From Terasakiella pusilla DSM 6293 (GTDB lineage: Bacteria; Pseudomonadota; Alphaproteobacteria; Rhodospirillales; Terasakiellaceae): a DNA stretch of 64,000 bases. Under the pieces are notes generated by a model. The model searched no databases and was not told the origin of the DNA. It saw nothing but the letters and a program-made list of their open reading frames with translations. The stretch lies in NCBI RefSeq assembly GCF_000688235.1, contig NZ_JHYO01000007.1, positions 1-64,000 of the forward strand, in the 5' to 3' direction. Shown piece by piece: positions 9,175 through 18,411 of the stretch. The stretch's first letter is position 1; the number at the start of each line of letters is the position of its first letter. A program made the translations under genes and the position numbers.

Positions 9175-9204
9175 GACAGTGGGGACTTTTTTGTCTCCAC
9201 TGTC
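9175..9204 (+). promoter_or_regulatory. 12-bp stem-loop between rpsB and tsf
   Basis: GACAGTGGGGAC (9175-9186) and GTCTCCACTGTC (9193-9204) form a 12-bp stem with one G-U pair around a six-U loop. There is no T-run after it, so it is unlikely to be a simple terminator; it could be a processing site or a partial attenuator setting the S2 to EF-Ts ratio. Confidence 0.55.
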
Positions 9205-9210
9205 ATCGCT

Positions 9211-9241
9211 TTGACACACTAAATGTGTAAAAGCATATAGT
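9211..9241 (+). promoter_or_regulatory. Possible tsf promoter
   Basis: A perfect TTGACA (9211-9216) lies directly after the stem-loop. CATATA follows at 17 bases and TATAGT at 19 bases. The -10 is weak or badly spaced, so an independent tsf promoter is only possible. Confidence 0.35.
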
Positions 9242-9265
9242 TTTTTTAGAGAAAATGAGGATCCT

Positions 9266-10189
9266 ATGGCCCAGATTACTGCTGCGCTCGTAAAGGAACT
9301 GCGCGAAACATCCGGCGCAGGCATGATGGACTGCAAAAAAGCATTGAACGAAACAGACGGCGATATCCAAGCCGCACAAGATTGGCTTCGCCAAAAAGGC
9401 TTGGCTTCTGCTGCTAAGAAAGCTGGCCGTGTTGCTGCTGAAGGTCTTGTTGCTGTTTCCACAGGTGAAAACTCTGCTGCCGTTATCGAAGTTAACTCTG
9501 AAACAGACTTCGTTGCCAAAAACGACCAATTCCAGACTTACGTGAAAAACACTGCAGGTGTCGCAATCGAAGTTGCTGACTTTGATGCGTTGAAAGCTGC
9601 GAAATACCCGGGTTCTGAAAAGTCTTGTGAAGAGACCCTGACTGAACTGGTTGGTACAATCGGTGAAAACATGAACATGCGTCGTATGGAAAAACTGTCT
9701 GTTTCCAACGGTGTTGTTGCCTCTTACATCCACAACGCAACAGGCGAAGGCCTTGGTAAAATCGGCGTTCTGGTTGCACTGGAATCTACTGGTGATAAAG
9801 ACAAGCTGAACGGCCTTGGCAAGCAGATCGCTATGCACATCGCTGCGACTAACCCGCTTTCTCTGGACCGCAACAGCGTAAACCCGGAAGATGTAGAGCG
9901 TGAGCGCACAGTTCTGATCGAACAAGCTAAAGAAGCTGGCAAACCGGAAGAGATCGCCATCAAGATGGTTGAAGGCCGTATGCGCAAGTTCTACGAAGAG
10001 AACTGCCTGCTGGAACAAGCGTTCGTAATCGATCCGGACACAACAGTTGGTAAAGCTGCGGAAGCTCTTGGTAAAGAACTCGGCACTGACATCACTGTCA
10101 CTGGCTATGTTCGCTTTGAACTTGGCGAAGGTATCGAAAAGAAAGAAGACGATTTTGCTGCTGAAGTAGCTGCTGCTGCAGGCGCATAA
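9266..10189 (+). CDS. tsf: Elongation factor Ts
   Basis: The 307-residue protein opens with [27 protein letters not shown], the helical domain that contacts EF-Tu. It continues with the [14 protein letters not shown] and [10 protein letters not shown] signatures. It is the nucleotide exchange factor that regenerates EF-Tu-GTP in the cytoplasm. Length is normal for alphaproteobacteria, with the alanine-rich C-terminus often seen there. An AATGAGGATCC ribosome-binding region precedes the ATG. A strong terminator follows at 10221, so rpsB and tsf form their own unit, with pyrH starting from a separate promoter. Confidence 0.98.
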   Translation: MAQITAALVKELRETSGAGMMDCKKALNETDGDIQAAQDWLRQKGLASAAKKAGRVAAEGLVAVSTGENSAAVIEVNSETDFVAKNDQFQTYVKNTAGVAIEVADFDALKAAKYPGSEKSCEETLTELVGTIGENMNMRRMEKLSVSNGVVASYIHNATGEGLGKIGVLVALESTGDKDKLNGLGKQIAMHIAATNPLSLDRNSVNPEDVERERTVLIEQAKEAGKPEEIAIKMVEGRMRKFYEENCLLEQAFVIDPDTTVGKAAEALGKELGTDITVTGYVRFELGEGIEKKEDDFAAEVAAAAGA

Positions 10190-10220
10190 GCAAAGCCGGT
10201 TCTTTTTTAAAGATACATTC

Positions 10221-10264
10221 AAACGGCGGTATGGTTTATATCCATGCCGCCGTTTGTTTTTTTT
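10221..10264 (+). terminator. Rho-independent terminator after tsf
   Basis: A 14-bp stem (10221-10234 with 10242-10255, one U-G pair) with a seven-base loop is followed by G and a run of eight or more Ts. It is one of the strongest terminators in the window and closes the rpsB-tsf unit. Confidence 0.9.
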
Positions 10265-10285
10265 AACCAGTTAGACAAACAGCCG

Positions 10286-10314
10286 TTGATTCTTCATCAG
10301 GGGCAGGGTATTTC
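10286..10314 (+). promoter_or_regulatory. Candidate pyrH promoter
   Basis: TTGATT (10286-10291) and TATTTC (10309-10314) are 17 bases apart, just after the tsf terminator and about 40 bases before pyrH. The position supports a separate promoter for the long pyrH to lpxB run. Confidence 0.45.
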
Positions 10315-10353
10315 TAGCACTCCATCCAAACATGGTAAGAACGGCCCAAACTT

Positions 10354-11073
10354 ATGTCTGATACTCCCGTATTTAAACGCGTCCTTTTAAAGCTTTCCGG
10401 TGAAGGCCTTATGGGGAAAAAACAATTCGGCTTAGATACCGAATATGTTGATCAAATCGCCAGTGAAGTTAAAAAAGTTCACGACCTTGGCGCACAAGTC
10501 TGCCTCGTCATTGGGGGCGGGAATATCTTTCGCGGCATTTCCGATGCTGCTGCGGGTATTGATAGAACCAGTGCAGACCATATGGGTATGCTTGCAACCG
10601 TCATGAATGCTCTGGCCATGCAAAGTGCTTTGGAACGTCAAGGCGTCCAAACCCGGGTCCAGTCGGCCATTCCAATGCAAAGCGTTTGCGAGCCTTATAT
10701 CCGCCGACGTGCAATCCGCCATATGGAAAAAGGCCGGATCGTTATTTTTGCTGCCGGTACAGGTAACCCGTTCTTTACAACAGATACAGCCGCAGCCCTG
10801 CGCGCAGTCGAAATGAATTGCGATGCCATCCTCAAAGGGACACAGGTTGACGGTGTATACTCGGCCGATCCTAAAAAAGACCCAAATGCAGAACGCTACG
10901 ATACATTGACGTACCGAGATGTTCTGACCAAGGATCTCAAAGTCATGGACGCAGCCGCGATCACACTCGCGCGCGAAAACAACTTACCGATCGTCGTATT
11001 TTCAATGCACAAACCGGACTCTTTTGCCAATGTTATCAATGGCCAAGGACTCTTCACGGTTATCAAGAATTAA
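10354..11073 (+). CDS. pyrH: UMP kinase
   Basis: The 239-residue amino-acid-kinase-fold enzyme phosphorylates UMP to UDP with ATP. The N-terminus [13 protein letters not shown] holds the phosphate-binding lysine and glycine loop. [26 protein letters not shown]-type UMP contacts and the Asp/Thr-rich [12 protein letters not shown] loop are present. Length is normal. It is the first gene of the downstream run and is followed after 15 bases by frr, the usual bacterial order. Confidence 0.98.
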   Translation: MSDTPVFKRVLLKLSGEGLMGKKQFGLDTEYVDQIASEVKKVHDLGAQVCLVIGGGNIFRGISDAAAGIDRTSADHMGMLATVMNALAMQSALERQGVQTRVQSAIPMQSVCEPYIRRRAIRHMEKGRIVIFAAGTGNPFFTTDTAAALRAVEMNCDAILKGTQVDGVYSADPKKDPNAERYDTLTYRDVLTKDLKVMDAAAITLARENNLPIVVFSMHKPDSFANVINGQGLFTVIKN

Positions 11074-11088
11074 AAGAGGGGAAGACAA

Positions 11089-11658
11089 GTGTCTGACGTA
11101 AATTTCAATTCCATCAAAAAAGAACTCCACAGCAAAATGGATAAAGCTGTAGAGGTTCTCCATAATGAATTTTCCGGCCTTCGTACAGGGCGCGCATCTA
11201 CAAGCTTGCTGGACCCAATTCTGATCGATGTTTATGGTGCAAAGATGCCCCTGAACCAAGTCGGCACCGTTGGTGTTCCGGAACCTCGTATGCTCTCAGT
11301 ACAAGTCTGGGACAAAGGCAACGTGAAAATGGTTGAGAAAGCGATCCGTGAATCAGGTCTCGGCCTAAACCCACAGTCTGATGGCACCTTGATCCGCGTT
11401 CCGATCCCGCCACTTAATGAAGAACGCCGTAAGGAATTGGTGAAGATTGCAGGGAAATACGCCGAAGATACACGCATTGCCATCCGCAACGTGCGTCGTG
11501 CCGGCAATGATGAACTGAAAAAACTCGAGAAAGACGGTTCGATTACCGAAGATGAACACCGTGATTTTGCAAAAGAAATTCAAGTAGAAACTGATGCGGC
11601 CATCAAGAAAGTTGATGAAACTTTGGCCCACAAAGAAGAAGAGATCATGCAAGTCTAA
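11089..11658 (+). CDS. frr: Ribosome recycling factor
   Basis: The 189-residue protein starts at a GTG (11089) preceded by AGAGGGGAAG. It shows the RRF signatures [27 protein letters not shown] and the C-terminal [17 protein letters not shown] helix bundle. Together with EF-G it splits post-termination ribosomes. Length is typical, and it lies between pyrH and uppS as in most proteobacteria. Confidence 0.98.
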   Translation: MSDVNFNSIKKELHSKMDKAVEVLHNEFSGLRTGRASTSLLDPILIDVYGAKMPLNQVGTVGVPEPRMLSVQVWDKGNVKMVEKAIRESGLGLNPQSDGTLIRVPIPPLNEERRKELVKIAGKYAEDTRIAIRNVRRAGNDELKKLEKDGSITEDEHRDFAKEIQVETDAAIKKVDETLAHKEEEIMQV

Positions 11659-11663
11659 CTCGC

Positions 11664-12401
11664 ATGCACAGTATGACTTCTCAAGACAATAACACCCCAC
11701 ATACCTTGCACGTTGCCATCATTATGGATGGCAACGGGCGTTGGGCTAAAAAACGCTTTCTACCGCGCACTGCCGGCCACAAGAAGGGCGCAGACGCAGT
11801 GCGTCGTTGCATTGAAGGCGCTGTTGAGCTCGGCGTTACCCATTTGACCCTTTTCGGTTTTTCATCCGAAAATTGGAAGCGCCCGCAAGATGAAGTTAAT
11901 GACCTCATGGGGCTATTACGCTATTATCTTAAAAATGAAGTTATACGTCTTCATAAGGAAAATATCTCCGTTCGCTTTATAGGCGAACGCAATAAGCTAT
12001 CTGACGATATCATTCAGGATATTGAAGCCTCCGAAAAGCTTACTGCCCAGAACACGGCTCTGCAACTAACCATAGCTCTGAGTTATGGGGGGCGCGCTGA
12101 GATCGTGAATGCCGCGCGCGACCTAGCATATGATGTGCAAGCTGGCCTCATCGCACCACAAGATATTAACGAAAATTCCTTTGCGAACAGGTTGTTCACC
12201 AAAGGAATGCCGGACCCAGACTTATTGATCCGCACCAGCGGTGAACAACGGATCAGTAATTTTCTTTTGTGGCAATTGGCTTACACCGAATTTGTATTCC
12301 TAGACGTACTTTGGCCAGATTTTGAAAAAAAGCATCTTGAAACCTCACTAAAAGAGCTCTCAAGTCGCGACAGACGATATGGAATGATCAGTGACTGTTA
12401 A
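11664..12401 (+). CDS. uppS: Undecaprenyl diphosphate synthase
   Basis: A 245-residue cis-prenyltransferase. AIIMDGNGRWAKKR carries the catalytic Asp and phosphate-binding residues, followed by GHKKGADAVRR, FGFSSENWKRP and the C-terminal RTSGEQRISNFLLWQLAYTE motif. It makes the C55 lipid carrier for peptidoglycan and lipopolysaccharide from farnesyl diphosphate and IPP. The start could be the ATG at 11664 or the one three codons later at 11673; neither has a strong ribosome-binding site. The last codons overlap the GTG start of cdsA. Confidence 0.97.
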   Translation: MHSMTSQDNNTPHTLHVAIIMDGNGRWAKKRFLPRTAGHKKGADAVRRCIEGAVELGVTHLTLFGFSSENWKRPQDEVNDLMGLLRYYLKNEVIRLHKENISVRFIGERNKLSDDIIQDIEASEKLTAQNTALQLTIALSYGGRAEIVNAARDLAYDVQAGLIAPQDINENSFANRLFTKGMPDPDLLIRTSGEQRISNFLLWQLAYTEFVFLDVLWPDFEKKHLETSLKELSSRDRRYGMISDC

Positions 12402-13203
12402 AAAAACAAACGGACTGTTTTTAAGAATCATTTCTGCACTGATCATTGCCGGTCCGGCATATCTGGCTATCTACCATGGTGCACCGTATTTCAATTTTAT
12501 GATTGCTCTTTTTGGCCTCCTGATGGGGTGGGAGTGGTCAAAGATGTGCCTTGGTGAATTTAAATTTCCTGGCATCCTGTTATCGACCTTTTGCGGTGGC
12601 ATTGCCGTTCTACCGTTCCTCGGGATACCGATAGAAGAAGCACTGCTGATAGCGCCAATACTCTGTACAGTTCTCTTCGCCCTCAGCCTGCATAAACAAG
12701 GGCGCATTTGGTTTGCCATCGGCAGTCTCTACCTCGCCCTACCAATCTGCGCTTTTCTGTTTCTCAGATCTACGGGTGATATTGGCTTAAGTTTTGTCTT
12801 CTGGCTCGCATGCCTGGTTGTCGCGACGGACACAGGCGCCTATGCTGCTGGTATTACGATTGGTGGCCCAAAACTAGCGCCGCGGATTAGCCCTAAAAAA
12901 ACGTGGGCCGGCTTGCTTGGTGGCATGACATCTGCTTTCCTCACAGGTTTTATCTTTGCCACGGTCTTTGAATGGGAAAAATCCTTACTTATTGCAATCT
13001 TGAGCACAGTATTGGCCGTTGTTGCCCAAATGGGTGATCTATTTGAGTCCCACGTTAAACGCCGCTTTGGTGTCAAAGATTCGAGCCAGATTATTCCTGG
13101 ACATGGCGGAATTTTGGACCGTCTTGATGGTATGATGTCTGCCTCCGTTTTACTTGCCGCGCTCATTATTGCGACCAATGGACACTTACTGACATGGTTT
13201 TAA
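12391..13203 (+). CDS. cdsA: Phosphatidate cytidylyltransferase
   Basis: A 270-residue polytopic membrane protein. The CDP-alcohol cytidylyltransferase signature is visible near the end: SHVKRRFGVKDSS followed by IPGHGGILDRLDG. It converts phosphatidic acid and CTP to CDP-diacylglycerol, the precursor of all phospholipids. The GTG start at 12391 lies inside the uppS end, and the stop overlaps the dxr start by 10 bases, so translation of the three genes is probably linked. Confidence 0.97.
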   Translation: MTVKKTNGLFLRIISALIIAGPAYLAIYHGAPYFNFMIALFGLLMGWEWSKMCLGEFKFPGILLSTFCGGIAVLPFLGIPIEEALLIAPILCTVLFALSLHKQGRIWFAIGSLYLALPICAFLFLRSTGDIGLSFVFWLACLVVATDTGAYAAGITIGGPKLAPRISPKKTWAGLLGGMTSAFLTGFIFATVFEWEKSLLIAILSTVLAVVAQMGDLFESHVKRRFGVKDSSQIIPGHGGILDRLDGMMSASVLLAALIIATNGHLLTWF

Positions 13204-14372
13204 GTCATTCAACAGCACCTAAAAAAGTCAGTATTCTTGGATCAACTGGTTCAATTGGTACCAGTACGGTTGATCTGCTTTTACGCACCCCTAATAAGTT
13301 TGACGTCGTTGCATTAACCGGTAATTCAAATGTCAAACTGTTGGCTGAACAAGCGCGTCTACTTCAACCCGAATTTGTCTGCGTCGCTGACCCGAAGAAT
13401 TATACAGCTCTTAAAGAAGAGCTGTCTGGCCTGAATATTGAGATCGGGGCAGGGGAATCTGCCGTTATCGAAGCAGCACAACGCAATGCCGAATGGGTCA
13501 TGGCCTCTATCGTGGGGGCCGCAGGTCTCGCCCCGACACTCGAAGCGGTGAAACGTGGCGCAACTGTCGGCCTTGCCAACAAGGAAAGTCTTGTATGTGC
13601 AGGCGATTTGATGATGGAGTGCGTGACCCAGCATGGCGCGACACTTCTCCCTGTAGACTCTGAACATAATGCGATCTTTCAGGTTCTAGACTTTAATAAA
13701 CCAGACAGTATCGAAAAAATCATCCTTACAGCATCCGGTGGGCCCTTTAGAACTTTCTCGCTCGACGACATGCAAATCGTAACGCCGGAGCAAGCCGTTG
13801 CCCATCCGAATTGGAGCATGGGGGCAAAAATTTCTGTCGACTCAGCCAGCATGATGAATAAAGGGCTAGAGCTGATTGAAGCCTACCACCTCTTCCCCGT
13901 CGAAGAACGAAATATCGAGATATTGGTACACCCACAGTCCGTCATTCATTCCATGGTCTCTTACGTTGATGGTTCTGTCCTTGCTCAGTTAGGCTCGCCT
14001 GACATGCGAACACCGATTGCATATGCCTTAGCTTGGCCAGAACGCATGGCGGCACCTTCTCCGAAGTTGGACCTTGCTGAAATTTCGCAGCTCAACTTCG
14101 AACGCCCCGACACTGAACGTTTCCCCGCTTTACGCCTTGCGCGAGAAGCTCTACAAGCTGGAAAGTCAGCCCCTTGCGTACTGAACGCAGCTAATGAAGA
14201 AGCTGTCAGCGCCTTTCTCAAACGTCAAATTGGTTTTCTTGATATTCCTGCCCTTGTGGAAGAAACTTTGTCACAATTTGACCATCAATCAATGTCATCA
14301 ATTGATGATGTCCTGACGGTAGATAGAAAAGCGAGACGGATGGCACTTCATGCCATTGAAAAAAATCGTTAA
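13194..14372 (+). CDS. dxr: 1-deoxy-D-xylulose 5-phosphate reductoisomerase
   Basis: The 392-residue enzyme of the MEP isoprenoid pathway converts DXP to MEP with NADPH. The N-terminus has the Rossmann loop LGSTGSIGTST. GLANKESLVCAG, LPVDSEHNAIFQ with its metal ligands, and the serine-rich ISVDSASMMNKGLE loop are all present. It overlaps cdsA and supplies precursors for the UppS product encoded two genes upstream. The next gene, rseP, is 44 bases away. Confidence 0.98.
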   Translation: MVLSHSTAPKKVSILGSTGSIGTSTVDLLLRTPNKFDVVALTGNSNVKLLAEQARLLQPEFVCVADPKNYTALKEELSGLNIEIGAGESAVIEAAQRNAEWVMASIVGAAGLAPTLEAVKRGATVGLANKESLVCAGDLMMECVTQHGATLLPVDSEHNAIFQVLDFNKPDSIEKIILTASGGPFRTFSLDDMQIVTPEQAVAHPNWSMGAKISVDSASMMNKGLELIEAYHLFPVEERNIEILVHPQSVIHSMVSYVDGSVLAQLGSPDMRTPIAYALAWPERMAAPSPKLDLAEISQLNFERPDTERFPALRLAREALQAGKSAPCVLNAANEEAVSAFLKRQIGFLDIPALVEETLSQFDHQSMSSIDDVLTVDRKARRMALHAIEKNR

Positions 14373-14416
14373 TCGCCTTACCTTACCAAAACTTTAAACT
14401 CTATTGGTTCTCATTT

Positions 14417-15544
14417 ATGTACGATCTGCTTTTTGCCAATCCTGTTGTCGCATTCATCTTTGCACTTAGTGTTTTGGTCTTTTTTCACGAACTGGGTCAC
14501 TATTGGGTTGCCCGTCGCAGCGGCGTAAAAGTCGAAGTTTTTTCTATCGGGTTCGGACCTGAACTTTTCGGCTGGAATGACAAAGCAGAAACACGCTGGA
14601 AAGTGTGCCTTTTGCCTTTTGGCGGATACGTAAAAATGTTTGGCGACGCTGATGCCGCTAGCTCAGGTCTTGATGAAGGTACGCGCCCGTTTACTGATGA
14701 AGAAAAGGCAGTCTCTTTTCACTATAAATCGTTAAAAGCTCGCTCCGCCATTGTTGCTGCTGGACCTATTGCCAATTTCATTCTCGCTGCAGTTCTGTTC
14801 GCCTTACTTTATATGGCTGTCGGCGTACCTGAAAAATTCTACGCAGGCATTGGCGATGTGGTAACAGAAAGTGCCGCAGAACAAGCAGGGCTGCAAAAAG
14901 GTGACCGGATTCTGTCGCTAAACGGTGAAACAGTCGAAACATTTGATCAACTGCGTGAAATTGTTTTGGTAAACCCCGCCCGAGAACTACAGGCTACTGT
15001 TTTACGAGACGGTTCTGAAATTAGCCTCGCAATCACACCACATGCCAAGGAAGCCGGGGATAAGACAGTTGGTGTTCTGGGCGTACGACCAGACCCGGAC
15101 CAAGCCGAATATGTAACATACAACCCGGCACTCGCACTATGGATGGGCGTAGAAAGAACGTATCAACTTTCTGCACAGATCCTCTCTCACTTAGGCACAC
15201 TTGTTACTGGCGGTGGGAGCGTTAAAGATCTTGGTGGACCTCTTCGCATTGCCCAAGTTTCTGGAGATGCTGCTAAATCCGGCTTTGATAATCTGATTTA
15301 TTTGATGGCGGTACTTTCTGTTAACCTTGGTTTGATAAACTTGTTCCCAATTCCGATGCTAGACGGCGGACACTTGGTTTTCTATGCTATAGAAGCCATT
15401 CGCGGAAAACCTTTAAGTGAAAAAGCACAAGAATATGGTTTCCGTTTGGGGTTAACTCTGGTATTGGGTTTAATGGTCTTTGCAACATGGAACGACCTTG
15501 TCCAGTTGAAAGTATTCGATTTTGTTACGCAGCTCTTCACCTGA
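14417..15544 (+). CDS. rseP: Site-2 protease of the RseP/M50 family
   Basis: A 375-residue inner-membrane zinc metalloprotease. HEXXH appears as FFHELGHYW in the first membrane segment (about residues 23-27), and the third metal ligand sits in PIPMLDGGH near residue 315. A single PDZ domain (about 125-205) lies between, as is usual in alphaproteobacteria. It cleaves membrane-anchored anti-sigma factors and remnant signal peptides. It sits directly before bamA, a conserved arrangement that links it to envelope quality control. Confidence 0.96.
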   Translation: MYDLLFANPVVAFIFALSVLVFFHELGHYWVARRSGVKVEVFSIGFGPELFGWNDKAETRWKVCLLPFGGYVKMFGDADAASSGLDEGTRPFTDEEKAVSFHYKSLKARSAIVAAGPIANFILAAVLFALLYMAVGVPEKFYAGIGDVVTESAAEQAGLQKGDRILSLNGETVETFDQLREIVLVNPARELQATVLRDGSEISLAITPHAKEAGDKTVGVLGVRPDPDQAEYVTYNPALALWMGVERTYQLSAQILSHLGTLVTGGGSVKDLGGPLRIAQVSGDAAKSGFDNLIYLMAVLSVNLGLINLFPIPMLDGGHLVFYAIEAIRGKPLSEKAQEYGFRLGLTLVLGLMVFATWNDLVQLKVFDFVTQLFT

Positions 15545-15570
15545 GCTAAAACCAATTACGGGGGAATAGG

Positions 15571-17850
15571 GTGAACAAACGTCAACGCCTCGCATCAATC
15601 GGAGCAGCATTTGCTCTTGGTGTAACAACAACAATGACAAGTACCGCAGCGTTGAGCGCCGGACTTATTGAGCAGATTACGATTGTCGGATCTCAACGAG
15701 TCGAGCCTGAAACGATCAGAACCTATCTGACTTTTCAGGAAGGAGACGAATTTAGTTCTCGACAGGTTAACCGTTCCCTGAAGAAACTCTTCTCAACAGG
15801 CCTATTTGCCGATGTTACCTTCAAACAAGAAGGGGGTAATCTCGTTGTAAATGTTGTTGAAAACCCCGTTATCAACCGTATCGCTTTCGAAGGGAACAGA
15901 AAGCTTGATGATGAAACGCTGGAAGCAGAAGTCACGCTGCGCCCACGTGTCATCTATACTCGTACTCGTGTGCAGCAAGATGTGGAGCGTATTTTAACGC
16001 TGTATCGACGTAGTGGTCGTTTTGCTGCCACAGTGGAACCAAAAGTCATTCAACTTGACCAAAACCGCGTTGACCTCGCATTTGAGATTAAAGAGGGCTC
16101 CCAAACTGGTGTTGAAAAAATTCGTTTTGTCGGTAACCGGGAATATAGCGACGGCAAGTTAAGTGAGATCGTGCGTACTCGCGAGACGCGCTGGTACAAT
16201 ATCCTCACTGCTGATGACAACTATGACCCTGATCGTTTGAACTACGACAAAGAACTCTTGCGTCGTTTTTATCTTTCACGAGGCTATGCCGATTTCAAAG
16301 TGACATCTGCTGTCGCAGAACTCAGCCCATCTCGTGAAGAGTTTTTCATTACGTATACAATTGATGAAGGGCCCCGTTACGAAATTCGTAATATCGCCCT
16401 CAATAACTCATTACGTGGCTTACAAGAAGAAAGTTTGGACGGCATCGTTACCCTAGAACAAGGGGATTGGTATAATGCAGATGAAGTTGATGAGTCTATT
16501 GAAGATCTCGTTGACAATATCGGCTATCAAGGGTTCCCGTTCGTGCGTATCGAACCGCAAATCGAACGTGACACAGCAGAACAAAAGATCGATCTGACAT
16601 TCAATATTGAAGAAGGTCCGCGCGTCTTTGTCGAGCGTATCAATATTAACGGGAACTTCCGTACGCTTGATAGAGTTATACGACGCGAATTCCAACTCGT
16701 TGAAGGTGACGCGCTGAACGCTGCCAAGTTGAAACGCAGTAAAAAACGCATCAATGACCTCAACTTCTTTGAAAAAGTTGAAATTAATCAAGTTGCGGGT
16801 AGTGCGCCAGACCAAACAGTCATTGACGTCTCCGTTGCTGAGAAATCCACCGGCTCCCTATCTGTTGGTGCAGGCTACTCCTCTACATCTGGTGCAATCG
16901 GTGAATTTGGTATTTCCGAATCGAACCTGTTAGGTAAAGGCCAAAAGCTAGGTTTTAAAGCCAGTATCGCTGCAGAAAAAACAAAATTCGATGTCAGCTT
17001 TACCGAACCCTACTTCCTTGATCGGGAGCTGGCTGCCGGCTTTGATGTATATAAGGTCACTCAGGACCTGCAGGATACCAGCTCTTACGATATCTCACGA
17101 GTAGGGATGGTTCTTCGAGCAAGTTATCCATTCTCCGACAATATGACACAATCTTGGAACTATAAACTCGACCAGACCACAGTTGAGAATGTTCAGTCAA
17201 ACGCCTCCACGCTTATTCAAGAGCAAAAAGGTGAAGAAATCACTTCATCTATTACGCATAGTCTGGTCTATGACAAACGGGATAGTCAGCTGATGCCAAC
17301 TGAGGGTTATCGACTCGGCGTTTCAAACACTTTGGCTGGCCTTGGCGGGACCGTCGCTTATTTGCAAAACCAAGTAAACGGCGCTTATTATTATCCTCTT
17401 GATGATCAATGGGTTCTAAGTGCTAAAGGCCGGTTAGGGCATATCATTGGCCTTGGCGAAGATGTCAAAATGCAAAACCGATTCTTCTTGGGCGGTGACA
17501 ACCTTAGAGGTTTTGAATCCAGCGGTATAGGTCCACGTGATAAACTCACATCTGACGCTTTAGGGGGGGAGTATGTGATGAACGCGACAGTCGATATGCG
17601 TTTCCCATTAGGCCTTCCAAACGAATATCAAATTTCCGGTGTCCTCTTCTCTGATGTAGGGACTGTGACAGAAGTAAATCCGAGTAACTCGAATGTCCAA
17701 GACGCGAGCTCTATCCGAACTTCTGTTGGCTTTGGCATTTCTTGGATTTCCCCCATGGGTCCGATCGGACTTGATTGGGCGATCCCTCTTATGAAAGAGG
17801 ATTACGATAAAACCGAATATTTCCGCTTTTCTTTAGGCACAAGCTTCTAG
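15571..17850 (+). CDS. bamA: Outer membrane protein assembly factor BamA
   Basis: A 759-residue Omp85 protein. A signal peptide ending near ALSA (about residue 30) is followed by five POTRA domains (about 33-420) and a C-terminal beta-barrel (about 430-759) ending in phenylalanine, the usual barrel signal. The surface-loop-6 type motif is seen as RGFESSGIGPRD. It folds and inserts outer-membrane proteins. The start is a GTG after GGGGGAATAGG. It is followed at eight bases by the skp-like periplasmic chaperone that feeds it. Confidence 0.98.
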   Translation: MNKRQRLASIGAAFALGVTTTMTSTAALSAGLIEQITIVGSQRVEPETIRTYLTFQEGDEFSSRQVNRSLKKLFSTGLFADVTFKQEGGNLVVNVVENPVINRIAFEGNRKLDDETLEAEVTLRPRVIYTRTRVQQDVERILTLYRRSGRFAATVEPKVIQLDQNRVDLAFEIKEGSQTGVEKIRFVGNREYSDGKLSEIVRTRETRWYNILTADDNYDPDRLNYDKELLRRFYLSRGYADFKVTSAVAELSPSREEFFITYTIDEGPRYEIRNIALNNSLRGLQEESLDGIVTLEQGDWYNADEVDESIEDLVDNIGYQGFPFVRIEPQIERDTAEQKIDLTFNIEEGPRVFVERININGNFRTLDRVIRREFQLVEGDALNAAKLKRSKKRINDLNFFEKVEINQVAGSAPDQTVIDVSVAEKSTGSLSVGAGYSSTSGAIGEFGISESNLLGKGQKLGFKASIAAEKTKFDVSFTEPYFLDRELAAGFDVYKVTQDLQDTSSYDISRVGMVLRASYPFSDNMTQSWNYKLDQTTVENVQSNASTLIQEQKGEEITSSITHSLVYDKRDSQLMPTEGYRLGVSNTLAGLGGTVAYLQNQVNGAYYYPLDDQWVLSAKGRLGHIIGLGEDVKMQNRFFLGGDNLRGFESSGIGPRDKLTSDALGGEYVMNATVDMRFPLGLPNEYQISGVLFSDVGTVTEVNPSNSNVQDASSIRTSVGFGISWISPMGPIGLDWAIPLMKEDYDKTEYFRFSLGTSF

Positions 17851-17858
17851 GACAAATT

Positions 17859-18407
17859 ATGCGCTTAAAACGAATTTTACCAACAATCGGTGTCGCTGTT
17901 TCACTGTTTTTTGCATCCGCACAAACCTCGCAGGCACAGGATGTTCCTTTAAATATCGCTGTTGTAGACTTCCAAAAAGTCATGACTGTTGCCGCAGCTG
18001 CAAAAAACGTGCGCGAACAAGTAAAAGCTATCCGAGAGAAGTACCGCGCTGAAGTTCAAAAGGAAGAAGGTGAGCTGCTCCAAGCAAATCAATCTCTTGC
18101 ACAAAAACAATCCCTGTTGGCACCGGAAGCTTTTAAAGAAGAGCGTCGTAAATTCGAACAAAAAGTCCGTAACGTGCAAAAGAAAGTTCAGGAAAAGAAC
18201 CTGAACCTTCAAAAAGCACAGAACGAAGCTCAGAAGAAAATTAACGACAATCTGCGTGAAATCATTTTGAAGATTTCTGCGGAGAAAAACTACACGTTGG
18301 TTCTACGTCGTGAAAACACAGTCATTGTCGCCGACAAATTTGATATTTCAGACGAAGTTATTCAACGCCTGAACACCCAACTTCCAACGATCAAGGTCTT
18401 TAATTAA
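17859..18407 (+). CDS. skp: Periplasmic chaperone of the OmpH/Skp family
   Basis: The 182-residue protein has a signal peptide (about 1-28, ending TSQAQ) and then PLNIAVVDFQKVM, the usual start of the mature OmpH domain. A long charged helical region, rich in K, E and Q (about 55-130), forms the tentacle coiled coils. It holds unfolded outer-membrane proteins in the periplasm on their way to BamA, encoded just upstream. Gene order bamA-skp-lpxD is conserved. Confidence 0.94.
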   Translation: MRLKRILPTIGVAVSLFFASAQTSQAQDVPLNIAVVDFQKVMTVAAAAKNVREQVKAIREKYRAEVQKEEGELLQANQSLAQKQSLLAPEAFKEERRKFEQKVRNVQKKVQEKNLNLQKAQNEAQKKINDNLREIILKISAEKNYTLVLRRENTVIVADKFDISDEVIQRLNTQLPTIKVFN

Positions 18408-18411
18408 GGTC

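Noticed and set aside
8347-9519. 390-codon open frame antisense to rpsB and tsf
   Set aside because: It lies fully opposite conserved ribosomal genes, its translation is rich in Cys, Phe and Ser without any family pattern, and it follows from the codon bias of the true genes.
9203-10222. 339-codon open frame antisense to tsf
   Set aside because: Same reason: a mirror of a strongly biased gene, no ribosome-binding site and no recognisable domain.
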